A DNA stretch of 64,000 nucleotides from UBA8199 sp035358715 (GCA_035358715.1 DAOPPX010000008.1:1-64000); one strand, 5' to 3'; shown: positions 1 to 9,077, counted from the stretch's first letter. Notes: generated by a model not told the origin, from the letters alone. Numbers and translations: made by a program.

Positions 1-41
1 CTCTCGGAAATCAATCGGTTCACCCCTGCTTTTCCCAAGCT

Positions 42-743
42 ATGGGAACGGAGTGGAAAAGAACTGCTCTTGTGACCGGCGCAAATCGCGGCATCGGCCT
101 GGCCGTTGCGCGCCAACTGGCGGAGCGTGGAAACTCGGTAATCCTCGGAGCACGTGACCGCAAAGCCGGCGAGGATGCCGCTGAATCTCTTCGCCAACGT
201 GGCCTCGATGTCGCGTCGGTTCACCTGGATCTCTCTGTTCCGGCGACAATTGATGCTGCCATCGCCGACCTCACCACACTTGGCCGCCAGATTGATGTGC
301 TGGTCAACAACGCCGGCGTGTTCAGCGACAAACCATTGCTTGAACTCACGGATGTCCAGATCGCCGAGTCGCTGGCCGTGCATTTGACCGGTCCACTCCG
401 ACTCATCCGCGCGCTCGTGCCGGGCATGATTGCGCGTGGATACGGACGAATCGTCAACGTATCGTCCGGCTGGGGTTCATTCGCTGAAGGCCTCGGCGGA
501 GCGGGCGCATACGGCGTGACGAAAGCAGCGCTCAATGCCCTGACCGTGCGGCTCGCAAAAGAACTGCCGTCGACGGTCAAGGTGAATGTGATGTGCCCCG
601 GCTGGGTTCGGACGCGCATGGGCGGGGAAAGCGCCCCGCGAACGCCGGACGAGGGAGCGGATACAGCCGCATGGCTTGCAACGCTGCCCGACGATGCTCC
701 TACCGGCGGTTTTTTCCGCGACCGAAAGCGCGTCGAATGGTGA
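42..743 (+). CDS. SDR family NAD(P)-dependent oxidoreductase
   Basis: A classical short-chain dehydrogenase/reductase of 233 residues, the normal family length. The cofactor motif TGANRGIG is at residues 12-19, the NNAG motif at 89-92, a Ser pair at 141-142 and the catalytic YGVTK (Tyr157, Lys161). The C-terminal GGFFRDRK stretch resembles carbonyl-reductase-like SDRs. It should be a soluble cytoplasmic enzyme reducing a carbonyl with NAD(P)H; the substrate cannot be read from the sequence. Its stop is 11 nt before the tautomerase start, so the two are probably co-transcribed. It lies next to conjugation genes on the opposite strand and may be cargo or the flank of the element. Confidence 0.93.
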   Translation: MGTEWKRTALVTGANRGIGLAVARQLAERGNSVILGARDRKAGEDAAESLRQRGLDVASVHLDLSVPATIDAAIADLTTLGRQIDVLVNNAGVFSDKPLLELTDVQIAESLAVHLTGPLRLIRALVPGMIARGYGRIVNVSSGWGSFAEGLGGAGAYGVTKAALNALTVRLAKELPSTVKVNVMCPGWVRTRMGGESAPRTPDEGADTAAWLATLPDDAPTGGFFRDRKRVEW

Positions 744-754
744 AGGAATCAACT

Positions 755-982
755 ATGCCCCATGTCATTGTCAAACTCTGGCCGGGAAAATCTGAACAGG
801 AACAAACCCGGCTTGCCGAAGCCATCACCACAAATGTCACAGACGTTTTAGGTTACGGGCCGGAAGCCGTCTCGGTGGCGATGGAAGAAATCACGTCGCA
901 AAACTGGAAGCAGAGAGTTTTCCTGCCGGACATCGTCGCCAAGGCAGAACAGCTTTACAAGAAACCGGGCTACACGATGTGA
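755..982 (+). CDS. 4-oxalocrotonate tautomerase family protein (PptA-like)
   Basis: Small tautomerase of 75 residues. The start at 755 is chosen because it yields MPHVIVKLWPG, which places Pro2 as the N-terminal catalytic proline after Met removal; an in-frame ATG at 737 or the longer upstream ORF would bury that proline and abolish activity. The body (KPGYTM end, VSVAMEEI core) matches PptA-like tautomerases. The enzyme interconverts keto and enol forms of small acids in the cytoplasm; the physiological substrate is unknown. It follows the SDR gene at 11 nt spacing, which suggests a two-gene catabolic or detoxifying unit. Confidence 0.88.
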   Translation: MPHVIVKLWPGKSEQEQTRLAEAITTNVTDVLGYGPEAVSVAMEEITSQNWKQRVFLPDIVAKAEQLYKKPGYTM

Positions 983-998
983 ATCACTTTTATCGTCC

Positions 999-1424
999 TC
1001 ACTCTTCGATACGGAGGAGTTTTGTGGATGGCTGGAACGTTACCCCGTCAATGCGCTGTTCCGGCAATTGCACGGGGTAGAGCCGGACGCTGTTGACCTG
1101 GTTGCGCTGCTTTTGCATCGAGACGTAGAGCCAATACTGCTGCTTCACGGCGTCACTTGTACCCTTGTCGTAGCCGGTTGCGTAAGCCTTCTCGGCCTGC
1201 TTCTTCGCGGCGTAATGGAGGGTTTCGCTGACGATGACTCCGCCCGCTGCGCCTGCGGCGGTCATGAGCGGATCGCCATCGGAGAGCTCGTGGCCAAGGT
1301 AAGCGCCGCCCGCGCCGAGAGCCACGTCACTGATGGGGCGTGTGGCGGAGCAACCGGCCATCAAGCCGGCGACAAGGACGAGCAGGATGAGTTTGGATGC
1401 GTTGGTGATGAGTTTCGTGTTCAT
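999..1424 (-). CDS. Small glycine-rich lipoprotein next to virB4
   Basis: A 141-residue protein with a clear lipoprotein signal: a positive start, a hydrophobic stretch and the lipobox LMAGC, giving an acylated Cys at about residue 25. It is followed by a Gly/Ala-rich segment (residues about 36-66) resembling a glycine-zipper membrane region. No family is recognised. It starts 5 nt after the VirB4 stop on the same strand, so it is the last gene of that transfer operon within the window. A role as an envelope component of the secretion channel is inferred only from position and the lipobox. Confidence 0.75.
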   Translation of the reverse strand: MNTKLITNASKLILLVLVAGLMAGCSATRPISDVALGAGGAYLGHELSDGDPLMTAAGAAGGVIVSETLHYAAKKQAEKAYATGYDKGTSDAVKQQYWLYVSMQKQRNQVNSVRLYPVQLPEQRIDGVTFQPSTKLLRIEE

Positions 1425-1429
1425 ATCGG

Positions 1430-4165
1430 TCAGTGGTTTTTGGTGTTGCCGTCTTTGCGGCGGTGGGCGTGGAGAATGATTCCCTCGACGACACTGGGGC
1501 TCTGGCGGAGTTCGCGGGCGCGGCGGTCGAAGTGCTCACCGCTCGAACTGGAGCAGTAGAGCATCTCCGGCGAGGCGACGTTGTGAACCGTGCCGCAGAT
1601 GTTGCGTGCCGAGTCGGTGTGCAGGTAGGTGAACGGCGAATACTTCTCGCCCGGCTGATGGTCGGGCAGCGGGTAGTTCATGATCGCGTGCTGCGTCACC
1701 TCGGGCAGCGCGATGTCCTTGCCCATGTCGTCCAGGTCGGCGCGGTCGTTCTGCCGCATGATGAAGAACTGGCGGCTGTTCCCGAACACGGCGGAGCGGA
1801 TGCGCGACTGCTTGAACCGCGCGTATTGCTGCACGATGGAGATGTTCCAGCAGTTGAACTTCCGAAGCTGGGCGTAGCTCTCCTGCACGATTTCCTGCCC
1901 GCCGGGGATGTCGAGGAAGCGGGCGACTTCCTCGTAGATGTTTCGTTTCCGAATCGCGCGCGGCAGCGTCATGATGTGCTTGCGCGCGTGGTTGGTGATC
2001 AGAAAACCGGCGGCGGCTTTCAACTCCTTGGCCGACTCCGGGATATAGCCCAGCTCGAAGTGCGCGATCTTGCCCGTGAGCGACAAGTTGCTCGTGCCGT
2101 CAAACAGGCAGCCGTAATTGCCGTCACGACACCACGGCAGGATGAGCGTCGCAATCTCCATGATCTGGTCACGCTCCGCTCCCATCGGATCGAGCATCAT
2201 TAACTCTTGAAGCATCCGATGTGTGGGGAACTCCTCCGGCGTGAAGTAGGCGAACGCCAAGTTGCGGACTTCCTTGCTGGTCTTAGGCTCTTTCATGAAC
2301 TTCAACGCCTCGGCTTCGTCGAACTGTGCCAGGTAGGCTTCCGCCTCGGCGGGGTTGACGGCTCGCCAATCGCGGAAATCGGCGAAGGTTTCGAGGCTGG
2401 TTGCGCCGGGCGGCATCCGCTCGGCCCGAAACTGCTGGAGTGCCAGCGCGTGCCGGGCAATGACCAGCAACTGGTCGTGCCGCTTCTTCTGCCAGTCCTG
2501 GAAGGAATCCTCGTAAAGCAGATTCAGATACTTGGCGATCTGCGCCTGGCGGAGCATCTGTTTGTCCTCCTGGGCACTCGTGCCGATCATCCGGGCGACA
2601 AGTGCGGTTGAGGCGGAGAGATGATCTGGCGTGACTGGCAGCCCCTTCGTGTCGAGGTAGTTGATGGTCAGGTCGCCGTCCGGGTGAATGATGATGGGTC
2701 GCGCGCCTTCTTCGACCGTCGCGGTGTAGATCCCGTAGCTGAGTCCCTCTTCGATGATGACGGTGTAACCGAAGTAGCCTTCCGTTTGGGTGAGCAGGTC
2801 ACAGACTGTCACGGATTTGCCCGCACCGGACATGCCGAGCAACACCGCGTGCTGCGGCGAGGCGGCGTCTTTGCCCCCGGAGAAGGTCTGGATACCGACG
2901 AGATTGTTGGCCGGGCCGTCGTAGATCGCCTCGGCTGTCGCCAGGTGGCCGGTGAACGTGCTCGTGACCGGGAGCATGTCGGCGAGGAAACGATGCTCGG
3001 CGTAGAGCTTGCGGTGTTCGTAATGCCCCCACGTCCAGCCGGGCCAGGTCTGGAAGAACAGGTTCTTCGAGGTGCTGGGCAGATTGCTCTCGAAGTATTG
3101 CGCCGCGTTCATGGAGTTGATGGCGTTCTTGATCGCCCCGGCCTTGGCGTTGAGACCGTCGCGTGTCTTGTCCCAGACACGGATCGCAAACATGGCGTGA
3201 AAAGGAATGGTTTGGCCCTGCATCAGCGCATGAATCTTCTTCTGCTTCTTCTCCATCACCGTGAGCAGGGAGATCTTCTTCTCGCTGGCGTAGTCGCCGG
3301 CCACGCGGTCGTGCTCCTTCTCCTCTTTGCTGATCTCCTTGGTGATGGGCAACGGATCAATGTTCACCGTGATGGTGTAGTCCAGGAGGCGGAGATTCGT
3401 GAGGCGTTGGATGATGCCGGGATACGTCGTGCGCGGCCAACGGGTCAGGACGATGAGCGAGTGGTAATGGCCATCGAGGAAGAAGCCGAAGTCAGACTGC
3501 CCGCTGCCTTCGCTGTGCCAGCAGTTCTCCTGAATCGAAAGCTCGGGCGCGAAGCCGTCCGCCGGGTCATAGTCGAAGCGGTCGTTGAGCGACGGATTGA
3601 GAAACCGCTTGTAGTGCCGAAAGTGGTCGGCATCCGTCATGGCCAGCACGCGCGCTCCGGCTGAGCCGAAGATTTCGAGCAGCAGCCGATGAACGTGCTC
3701 GAACTCGGTCTGAAGCTGGTCGAGCAACGTAGTGTAGTAATCGCGCCGGGCAGCGGCGGTTTGGAACTTGGTCGGCACGTTCTCCAGTGCCCGGGAGATG
3801 TAGAAGATGACGCGCTGGCGGCGGAGTTTGCGTTCGGACATCGCCTGCCAGTAACGCGAGAAGCGCTCGTTGCGGACACGCTTGGTCCAGACGTTGGAAA
3901 AGCGCTCTGTCTCCTGCTGGTAACGCAGCAACTCCCCCTTGTAGTCGGAATCGCAGAAGTATTGCACTTGTAGCCGCTGGTTTTCGTGGAGGGACGCCAG
4001 CAGAAGACAGAGCTGGTCCTGGAAGTCGTTCAGGTCGGCAATTGGGCTGTTCGTCAGGTCGGGGGACTCGAAGATGAAGCCCTTCGACACGAAGCCGCCA
4101 CGCCGCAGGTGGTTGAACACGATGAGGTCGTGGGTGAAGAAGCCGTTGGGTGCGCGCTCGAACAT
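1430..4165 (-). CDS. VirB4/TraC-type conjugative transfer ATPase
   Basis: A 911-residue T4SS motor ATPase. The N-terminal half is a TraC-like non-catalytic region. The Walker A motif GMSGAGKS lies near residue 445, and the C-terminal half shows the IYEEVARFLDI Walker-B region and a QQYARF segment typical of VirB4 proteins. Length matches the TraC/VirB4 family (800-950). It would power pilus assembly and substrate transfer at the inner membrane. It starts 3 nt after the stop of the 88-residue gene. The gene appears intact, although other T4SS genes (VirB5, 6, 8-11 equivalents) are not visible in this window. Confidence 0.92.
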   Translation of the reverse strand: MFERAPNGFFTHDLIVFNHLRRGGFVSKGFIFESPDLTNSPIADLNDFQDQLCLLLASLHENQRLQVQYFCDSDYKGELLRYQQETERFSNVWTKRVRNERFSRYWQAMSERKLRRQRVIFYISRALENVPTKFQTAAARRDYYTTLLDQLQTEFEHVHRLLLEIFGSAGARVLAMTDADHFRHYKRFLNPSLNDRFDYDPADGFAPELSIQENCWHSEGSGQSDFGFFLDGHYHSLIVLTRWPRTTYPGIIQRLTNLRLLDYTITVNIDPLPITKEISKEEKEHDRVAGDYASEKKISLLTVMEKKQKKIHALMQGQTIPFHAMFAIRVWDKTRDGLNAKAGAIKNAINSMNAAQYFESNLPSTSKNLFFQTWPGWTWGHYEHRKLYAEHRFLADMLPVTSTFTGHLATAEAIYDGPANNLVGIQTFSGGKDAASPQHAVLLGMSGAGKSVTVCDLLTQTEGYFGYTVIIEEGLSYGIYTATVEEGARPIIIHPDGDLTINYLDTKGLPVTPDHLSASTALVARMIGTSAQEDKQMLRQAQIAKYLNLLYEDSFQDWQKKRHDQLLVIARHALALQQFRAERMPPGATSLETFADFRDWRAVNPAEAEAYLAQFDEAEALKFMKEPKTSKEVRNLAFAYFTPEEFPTHRMLQELMMLDPMGAERDQIMEIATLILPWCRDGNYGCLFDGTSNLSLTGKIAHFELGYIPESAKELKAAAGFLITNHARKHIMTLPRAIRKRNIYEEVARFLDIPGGQEIVQESYAQLRKFNCWNISIVQQYARFKQSRIRSAVFGNSRQFFIMRQNDRADLDDMGKDIALPEVTQHAIMNYPLPDHQPGEKYSPFTYLHTDSARNICGTVHNVASPEMLYCSSSSGEHFDRRARELRQSPSVVEGIILHAHRRKDGNTKNH

Positions 4166-4168
4166 AGG

Positions 4169-4435
4169 TCAGACACGGATGGATTTATTGACGACGGCGG
4201 GACGTTCGCGGCGTCGGACCTTCGCCACGATGTGATTCACTTTCTCCAAGTCTCCCACGAGTCGCTGGACGGAGCGCGCCTTGCCGATTTCGTTCGTCGC
4301 GACGTAGGCTTCGCGGACGTGGGCCAAGGCGCGCTCCATGTGCTCGCGCGCGGTGGGGTCAAGGTCGTTCCGGTGGAGATTCTCACGCAGCGCCTGGTCG
4401 GCGGTGTTGAGTTGTTCAACGATGTAGCGGCTCAT
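4169..4435 (-). CDS. Small helical protein of the transfer operon
   Basis: An 88-residue charged, largely helical protein without signal peptide or membrane segment. The start at 4435 is chosen because its ATG overlaps the stop of the preceding VirB3-like gene (ATGA), a translational-coupling arrangement, whereas the longer reading would run through that gene. Not recognised as a known family. Its position between the VirB3-like gene and virB4, with a 3-nt gap to the latter, indicates a component or accessory of the type IV secretion operon. Confidence 0.7.
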   Translation of the reverse strand: MSRYIVEQLNTADQALRENLHRNDLDPTAREHMERALAHVREAYVATNEIGKARSVQRLVGDLEKVNHIVAKVRRRERPAVVNKSIRV

Positions 4436-4770
4436 GGCAGGTCCTTTGCGAGTGGATGCGTGAGGCGCGGAGGTTCGGGGGCAAAACCGCCACCCGTGAA
4501 CACGCGCTCGAAGATGTCGCGGTCGTAGCCGGGCGGTTTGCCCTGCCGTAGGCCGAAGATGTAGGCGAGGCAAAGCCCCACCGGGATGAGCGCCACGCCC
4601 AGGGCTGTGAGCAACGATGACTTCATTACCACGAGGAACACGAAGAACACCGTGATGCCCACGCCGATGCCGCCCACGAGCCACCAGAACAAACCGCCCT
4701 CCAACCCCCACGTCCGGCCTTTGGAGTCGGATGCGGCGTTGGCATCGGTGAGGCGGAGTTCGGCTTTCAT
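4432..4770 (-). CDS. VirB3-like small inner-membrane T4SS protein
   Basis: 112 residues with two adjacent hydrophobic helices (about residues 24-48 and 52-73) and then a hydrophilic tail containing LRQGKPPGYDRDIFE, the kind of cytoplasmic tail seen on VirB3/TraL-like or PrgI-like proteins. Placed after the pilin gene and before virB4, exactly where VirB3 stands in most T4SS operons. VirB3 anchors VirB4 at the inner membrane. The assignment rests on topology and gene order, not on a recognised catalytic motif. Its stop overlaps the next start by ATGA. Confidence 0.65.
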   Translation of the reverse strand: MKAELRLTDANAASDSKGRTWGLEGGLFWWLVGGIGVGITVFFVFLVVMKSSLLTALGVALIPVGLCLAYIFGLRQGKPPGYDRDIFERVFTGGGFAPEPPRLTHPLAKDLP

Positions 4771-4828
4771 GGTGGCTCGGGGCGGCGGGTGGTGGGTCGG
4801 TTGGTCAGTGGGTCAGAGTTTCGTCGGT

Positions 4829-5191
4829 TTAGAAGTTGCCCACGCCCACCGTGCTGTTGGTGTCGATGCCGAAGATCTTGAAGAAGGCGAAGATCACCGC
4901 CGGAGCGGCAGCGATGATTGCGCCGCCGATGATGGACATCTTGCCCTGATCCACGTCGCCGCGCCGGATGGCGAAGCCGCCGTAGATGACGCATGAGATG
5001 CCGAGCACGAAGCCGAACATCATGATCACGGCGAGGCTGTTGCTGATACCGGTTTTGAGTTCGGTGGAGTTGAACGCCTGCGCGTAAGCGGAGGTGCTGT
5101 TCAGGGCGAGGACCGCGGCAGCCAGGAGGAGCGAAGGCAGCCGCGAGCGGATTTTCTGACCGAGGGGTTTGATGTGTTTGATGAGCTTCAT
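4829..5191 (-). CDS. VirB2/TrbC-like conjugative pilin subunit
   Basis: 120 residues: a long basic N-terminal region, a hydrophobic signal sequence ending at AYAQA (about residue 38), then two hydrophobic helices separated by a short polar loop (IRRGDVDQGK), the layout of VirB2/TrbC prepilins. The start at 5191 is chosen over the longer frame because it gives a compact signal peptide. After cleavage the subunit would assemble into the conjugative pilus. It is the first gene of the minus-strand T4SS operon here, and the AAA+ gene diverges upstream. Confidence 0.8.
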   Translation of the reverse strand: MKLIKHIKPLGQKIRSRLPSLLLAAAVLALNSTSAYAQAFNSTELKTGISNSLAVIMMFGFVLGISCVIYGGFAIRRGDVDQGKMSIIGGAIIAAAPAVIFAFFKIFGIDTNSTVGVGNF

Positions 5192-5327
5192 ACGAGTCGT
5201 GTTTTTGTTTTTCTGTCGTTGAGCAGCGACTACCGCGCTGATCACGGGACGCAGCATGAAGCAAAGAGAAGGAAGCCGGGTGTAGGAGGGACACAAGGTG
5301 CGGGGATGTCCCTGCTAAAGGTAGGCG

Positions 5328-6236
5328 ATGAACAAAACACCAGACTCGCACAAGCTTACCAACCTCCAGGAACTCGACGTGTTGTTGCCGCGCGAAATCC
5401 GCGGCCAGTCCCACACGATTCCACGAATCGTCTCCGCCATCCGTCGGGGCGAACTTGGGCTGACGAAGCCGTCCCGACCGCGCGGCAGCTTCCTGCTGCT
5501 CGGCCCTACCGGCGTCGGCAAAACCGAAACCGTGGTCGTGACGACGAATCACGTGTTCGGCGAGGGAAAGCTGTTCCGCTTCGACATGTCGGAGTTTCAA
5601 AATCAGGAAGCGCTCGGCCTGTTGCTCGGTGCGCGGCTCGGGGAAATCGGGTATCTCGGCGCAGTGCGCGACCGCGCGGCAGAAGGCTCGCTGTTGTTCG
5701 ACGAAGCGGAGAAGGCGCACCCACGCGTGCTGGACATCCTGCTGCAACTGCTCGATGCCGCGCGGCTCACGGTCGCGACCGGCCAGACGCTCGACTTCAG
5801 CGGCTTCTACGTGTGGCTCACGTCAAACATTGGTTCGGCGGAACTGATGAGCCTCCAGCACTCGAACGAAGCCACGCTCGAACGCCACGTCCTCACCCGT
5901 GCGCAACAAGCCTTGCGCCCGGAGATCTTCGCGCGCGTGAATGAGAAGCTCGTGTTCCATCGCCTGAGCTACGAACACCAGTTGGAGATTGCGGAGAAGT
6001 TCTTGTCCCGCGAAATCGAATTCCTCGCCGCGCGCGGTCACAGGATCGAACTCGACAAGACGGCGTTGCCGTTTCTTGTGCGCAAGGGATTTCACCCGAA
6101 GCTCGGCGCTCGTCCGATGCGCGATGCCGTGGAGAAGCTCGTCGGCGACGCGGTGGCGGAATGCCTGCTCACTGGTCGTCCCGCCTGCGGTATCCTCGCG
6201 CACGACGAACTGCACGACCGCCTCGGCGTGTTTTGA
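5328..6236 (+). CDS. Stand-alone ClpB-type AAA+ ATPase module
   Basis: 302 residues corresponding to a single Clp/Hsp100 second ATPase domain. Walker A GPTGVGKT is at 59-66, Walker B LLFDE at 122-126, sensor-1 SN at 166-167, and the C-terminal D2-small domain carries GARPMRDAVE as sensor 2. The N-domain, first ATPase ring and middle coiled coil of real ClpB are absent and no ClpP-binding loop is evident. It probably remodels a protein substrate, perhaps linked to the transfer apparatus. It is divergent from the pilin operon and its stop is 1 nt from the stop of the convergent MORN gene. Confidence 0.85.
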   Translation: MNKTPDSHKLTNLQELDVLLPREIRGQSHTIPRIVSAIRRGELGLTKPSRPRGSFLLLGPTGVGKTETVVVTTNHVFGEGKLFRFDMSEFQNQEALGLLLGARLGEIGYLGAVRDRAAEGSLLFDEAEKAHPRVLDILLQLLDAARLTVATGQTLDFSGFYVWLTSNIGSAELMSLQHSNEATLERHVLTRAQQALRPEIFARVNEKLVFHRLSYEHQLEIAEKFLSREIEFLAARGHRIELDKTALPFLVRKGFHPKLGARPMRDAVEKLVGDAVAECLLTGRPACGILAHDELHDRLGVF

Positions 6237-6237
6237 G

Positions 6238-7194
6238 TCAGGCCAAGGAGAGGAACAGATGCGTCTCGCCGATGTCCACATCCGGCTGCACTGCGCCGAG
6301 TTTCCGCTTTTGAAGCTGGGCGCAGACTGTGCGGATCGCCTTCCGTTTGGCGGGAGACTTCGGCACGCGCACCAGCAAGGCATCCGCAAACTCGTCGCCC
6401 TTCTTACTGCGGTAAACGTCGGGCGCGATCACCTCGGTCGCGCCGGCGTCGTAGAGTGCGGCGATGAACTTCGCCGCGTCACTCTCGCGCTTGAATCGGC
6501 CCAGCGATCGGGCGGCCTTTTTGCCGCGCATGCCTTCAAGCCAGGAACGGGCCTCGAAACGATTGGGCTTGGCCAGCAGCCCGGCCAGGAAAACTCGGTG
6601 AATGTGTTTCTCCGACACCGGCTTCACCGCCTTCGCTACCCTTCCAAGCCTCGGCAACGACTTGTCCTTCGCTGCCGCCGCGCGGTATTCGTCGGCGCTG
6701 ACCAGTTTCCCCCGGAGATAGATGTCGTCCGACAGGAGCGTTCCGTCACTCAACCAGCTTCGGCTGCGCCCGCAGAACCCGCCTTGTACGGTGGACAATT
6801 CCATCTGAGGCTTGCCGTTGTCATGCCATGCACGCTGCACACCCGTGCCCTGAATCATGCGGTATTTGCCGAGCAGTCGGCCCGTTTCACTCCATTGACG
6901 GCAGACGCCATGCAACAGTCCATCGGCGTAGCGTTCCTCGGAGGCGAGGCGTCCGTTCTTGTGCCAGACACGGGCAACGCCATGCCGGTGACCGTTTCGG
7001 AGAGGCATTTGTTCGCGGAGCAGACCGTTTCGATACCAGGACTTTTGAATCGTGGTTCTCACGTCACGTGTTTTGCACTTCGACCATTGAACGTGAATTC
7101 TGGCCCATTTAACACGAGTCCCGGGCAAAAGCATAGCAGGAGTTGCCCTGATTTCAGTGATTTTTTCACCTTCCGTCGCCCCGCGACGACACAC
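6238..7194 (-). CDS. MORN/YwqK-like repeat protein with an unknown C-terminal domain
   Basis: Up to 318 residues. The first half has repeats of the form W-x-x-N/S-G-x-L / H-G-x-x-x-x-W (residues about 52-155), as in YwqK-type MORN-variant proteins often annotated as antitoxins. The second half is a basic alpha-rich region (SRSLGRFKRESDAAKF, then DALLVRVPKS) that I do not recognise. The start is uncertain: the N-terminal 45 residues look uncharacteristic and an internal start near 7060 is possible. It converges tightly on the AAA+ gene. Function unknown; an immunity or antitoxin role is only an analogy. Confidence 0.7.
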   Translation of the reverse strand: MCRRGATEGEKITEIRATPAMLLPGTRVKWARIHVQWSKCKTRDVRTTIQKSWYRNGLLREQMPLRNGHRHGVARVWHKNGRLASEERYADGLLHGVCRQWSETGRLLGKYRMIQGTGVQRAWHDNGKPQMELSTVQGGFCGRSRSWLSDGTLLSDDIYLRGKLVSADEYRAAAAKDKSLPRLGRVAKAVKPVSEKHIHRVFLAGLLAKPNRFEARSWLEGMRGKKAARSLGRFKRESDAAKFIAALYDAGATEVIAPDVYRSKKGDEFADALLVRVPKSPAKRKAIRTVCAQLQKRKLGAVQPDVDIGETHLFLSLA

Positions 7195-7399
7195 TTCCGC
7201 GATGAAAACCTAAGCGCAAAACTTTCCGGCGGCGGCGGGCGGGTCAAGGTGGAGGCGGGGGCAGCCGGGGCGCACTACCTTGACGCGACCGACGCCGCCA
7301 TACAATCGAGAGGGGTTTCATCGCGTTGTCCAAGCCCGAGCCGAATGGCTCGCCAATCCCATGCAAACCGATCATATTCAACCCGCAGTGACAGTTCCC

Positions 7400-8650
7400 A
7401 TGAGCAAACCGAGCGCCAAAGCGAAAAACCGGAAAGCAGTCCCGGCGAAACCGAGCGACTACAACGAAGTCCTGACCAGCGTGGTCGAACTGCTCGACGC
7501 GGCCCGGCGTGCCTCCGCGCGCGTGGTGAACTCGTTGATGACGGCGACGTATTGGGAGATTGGTCGGCGGATTGTGGAGCATGAGCAAGCGGGCTCGAAG
7601 CGCGCGGGATACGGCGAGGCATTACTCGAAGGCTTGTCTCGCGACCTCACGCGAAGATTCGGGCGCGGATTCGGGATCATCCAACTTCGCACCATGCGGC
7701 AATTCTACGCGACGCATGCGCTTACGGATAAAATCCAATCGGAGATTGGAGAAGCTCCGATTCGTCAATCACTGATTGACGAATCTGCCAAGAGCCTGGT
7801 GATTGCCCCAATTGGCCAATCAGCGATTGACGAATTCAGCCATCCCCACTCGGCCACGGGGTCGTTCGTTCTTGAACGCCTCGGTCGGATTGCTCAGGCA
7901 TTTCCGCTGCCGTGGACGCATTACGTCCGCCTCCTGCGCGTTCGCAACACGTTGGCTCGCGAATTCTACACACGTGAAGCCTTGGCGGGTGGCTGGTCGG
8001 TGCGTCAGCTTGACCGACAGATCAACGCGCAGTTTTACGAGCGCGCCGCACTGTCGAAGAACAAGTCGGCCATGCTGCTCAAGGGTGAAAAACCAAGGCC
8101 GGGCGATGCTGTCTCCGCCGACGAGGAAATCCGCAACCCGCTGGTCCTGGAATTCCTGAACCTGAAGGACGAATACTCCGAGAGCGACTTGGAGGCAGCC
8201 CTGATTCGACACCTCGAAGCATTCCTGCTCGAACTCGGTGATGATTTTGCGTTCGTCGCCCGGCAGCGCCGACTGCGCATCGGCCACGAATGGTTTCGCG
8301 TGGACCTCCTGTTCTTCCACCGCCGACTGCGCTGCCTGGTCATCATTGACCTGAAGATCGGCGGACTCGTTCATGCCGACGTGGGGCAAATGAACCTTTA
8401 CTGCAATTACGCACGCGAACATTGGATAAAGCCCGGCGAACATCCGCCGGTGGGGTTGATTCTCTGCACGGACAAGGATGACGCGCTCGCCCGGTATGCG
8501 ATGGACGGTTTGGGAAGCAAGATGCTCGTCAGAGAATATCTGACGGCATTGCCGAAGGAATCCGCCTTGGCGGCGGAACTCGCCCGGACACGCGATTTGC
8601 TGGAACGCCAGGCGGAACTCCGCCGCGCCACTCGTGGCAAATCAGCGTGA
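7400..8650 (+). CDS. DUF1016 / YhcG-family PDDEXK nuclease
   Basis: 416 residues from the ATG at 7400 (MSKPSAK), preferred to the ATG at 7280, which adds a low-complexity leader. The N-terminal helical domain contains the YWEIGRRIVE and GYGEALL motifs; the C-terminal nuclease core has the family pattern FRVDLLFFHR followed by IDLKIG, i.e. the D...(E/D)xK site of the PDDEXK fold. DUF1016 proteins are common on mobile elements and near type I restriction genes; some are thought to act in defence. The linker between the domains contains a 27-nt palindromic insertion. The gene is followed directly by a group II intron fragment. Confidence 0.92.
   Translation: MSKPSAKAKNRKAVPAKPSDYNEVLTSVVELLDAARRASARVVNSLMTATYWEIGRRIVEHEQAGSKRAGYGEALLEGLSRDLTRRFGRGFGIIQLRTMRQFYATHALTDKIQSEIGEAPIRQSLIDESAKSLVIAPIGQSAIDEFSHPHSATGSFVLERLGRIAQAFPLPWTHYVRLLRVRNTLAREFYTREALAGGWSVRQLDRQINAQFYERAALSKNKSAMLLKGEKPRPGDAVSADEEIRNPLVLEFLNLKDEYSESDLEAALIRHLEAFLLELGDDFAFVARQRRLRIGHEWFRVDLLFFHRRLRCLVIIDLKIGGLVHADVGQMNLYCNYAREHWIKPGEHPPVGLILCTDKDDALARYAMDGLGSKMLVREYLTALPKESALAAELARTRDLLERQAELRRATRGKSA
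7759..7785. repeat. 27-nt palindrome inside the DUF1016 coding region
   Basis: GATTCGTCAATCA (7759-7771), one central base, then its exact reverse complement (7773-7785). It encodes the repeated peptide IRQSLIDES, echoed degenerately downstream as IGQSAIDEF near 7820. It keeps the reading frame and falls in the variable linker between the two DUF1016 domains. Confidence 0.8.
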
Positions 8651-8722
8651 AGCTTCGGTCTGTGGTCGGTGAGCGGGGAAAGTGGAGCGGAGGGCGGAGA
8701 GCAGCGCCTAGCGAAACGCAGG

Positions 8723-9020
8723 TGCGTTGGGCATGGTGATGAACTAGAGGGTGAAAGACCCTTGTGGGGCCTTCGGAAGGCAACCACGAGTCGAAGGCAA
8801 CTGCATGAGCCGTGAGGCCGTGTGGGGAGGAAGCCGGATGACGAAACGGAGTCCTGAACGAAAGTGAAGCCTCGTAAGGCAGGTCGGGTGGGCCAATGTG
8901 CCTGAGAACACGATGCCCGGTATTCCGAGCAGCCCGACACGTATTGAGGACAGGATGACGTGAAAGTTCATCGCCTTACCCCAAGAGATCTCTGCCGATC
9001 CTTGGTGACAGCTCCGCCTG
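8723..9020 (+). mobile_element. Group II intron remnant (5' part, domain I only)
   Basis: Begins with GTGCG at 8723, the consensus 5' end of bacterial group II introns, followed by the characteristic domain-I phrases GAGGGTGAAAGACCC (8748-8762), CAACTGCATGAGCCGTGAGG and ACGGAGTCCTGAACGAAAG, ending near CTTACCCCAAGAGATCTCT. No reverse transcriptase ORF and no domain V (the conserved GAGCC...GGTTC hairpin) follow, so it is truncated and cannot splice on its own. The right limit is approximate. It sits between the DUF1016 gene and the cut end of the coupling-protein gene. The rest of the 8651-9077 gap shows no gene. Confidence 0.65.
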
Positions 9021-9077
9021 CGCCACGCGACCTGGCGGAGGCGGCGGTGCTTCACATCTCTCTCGAGGCTGCCATTG

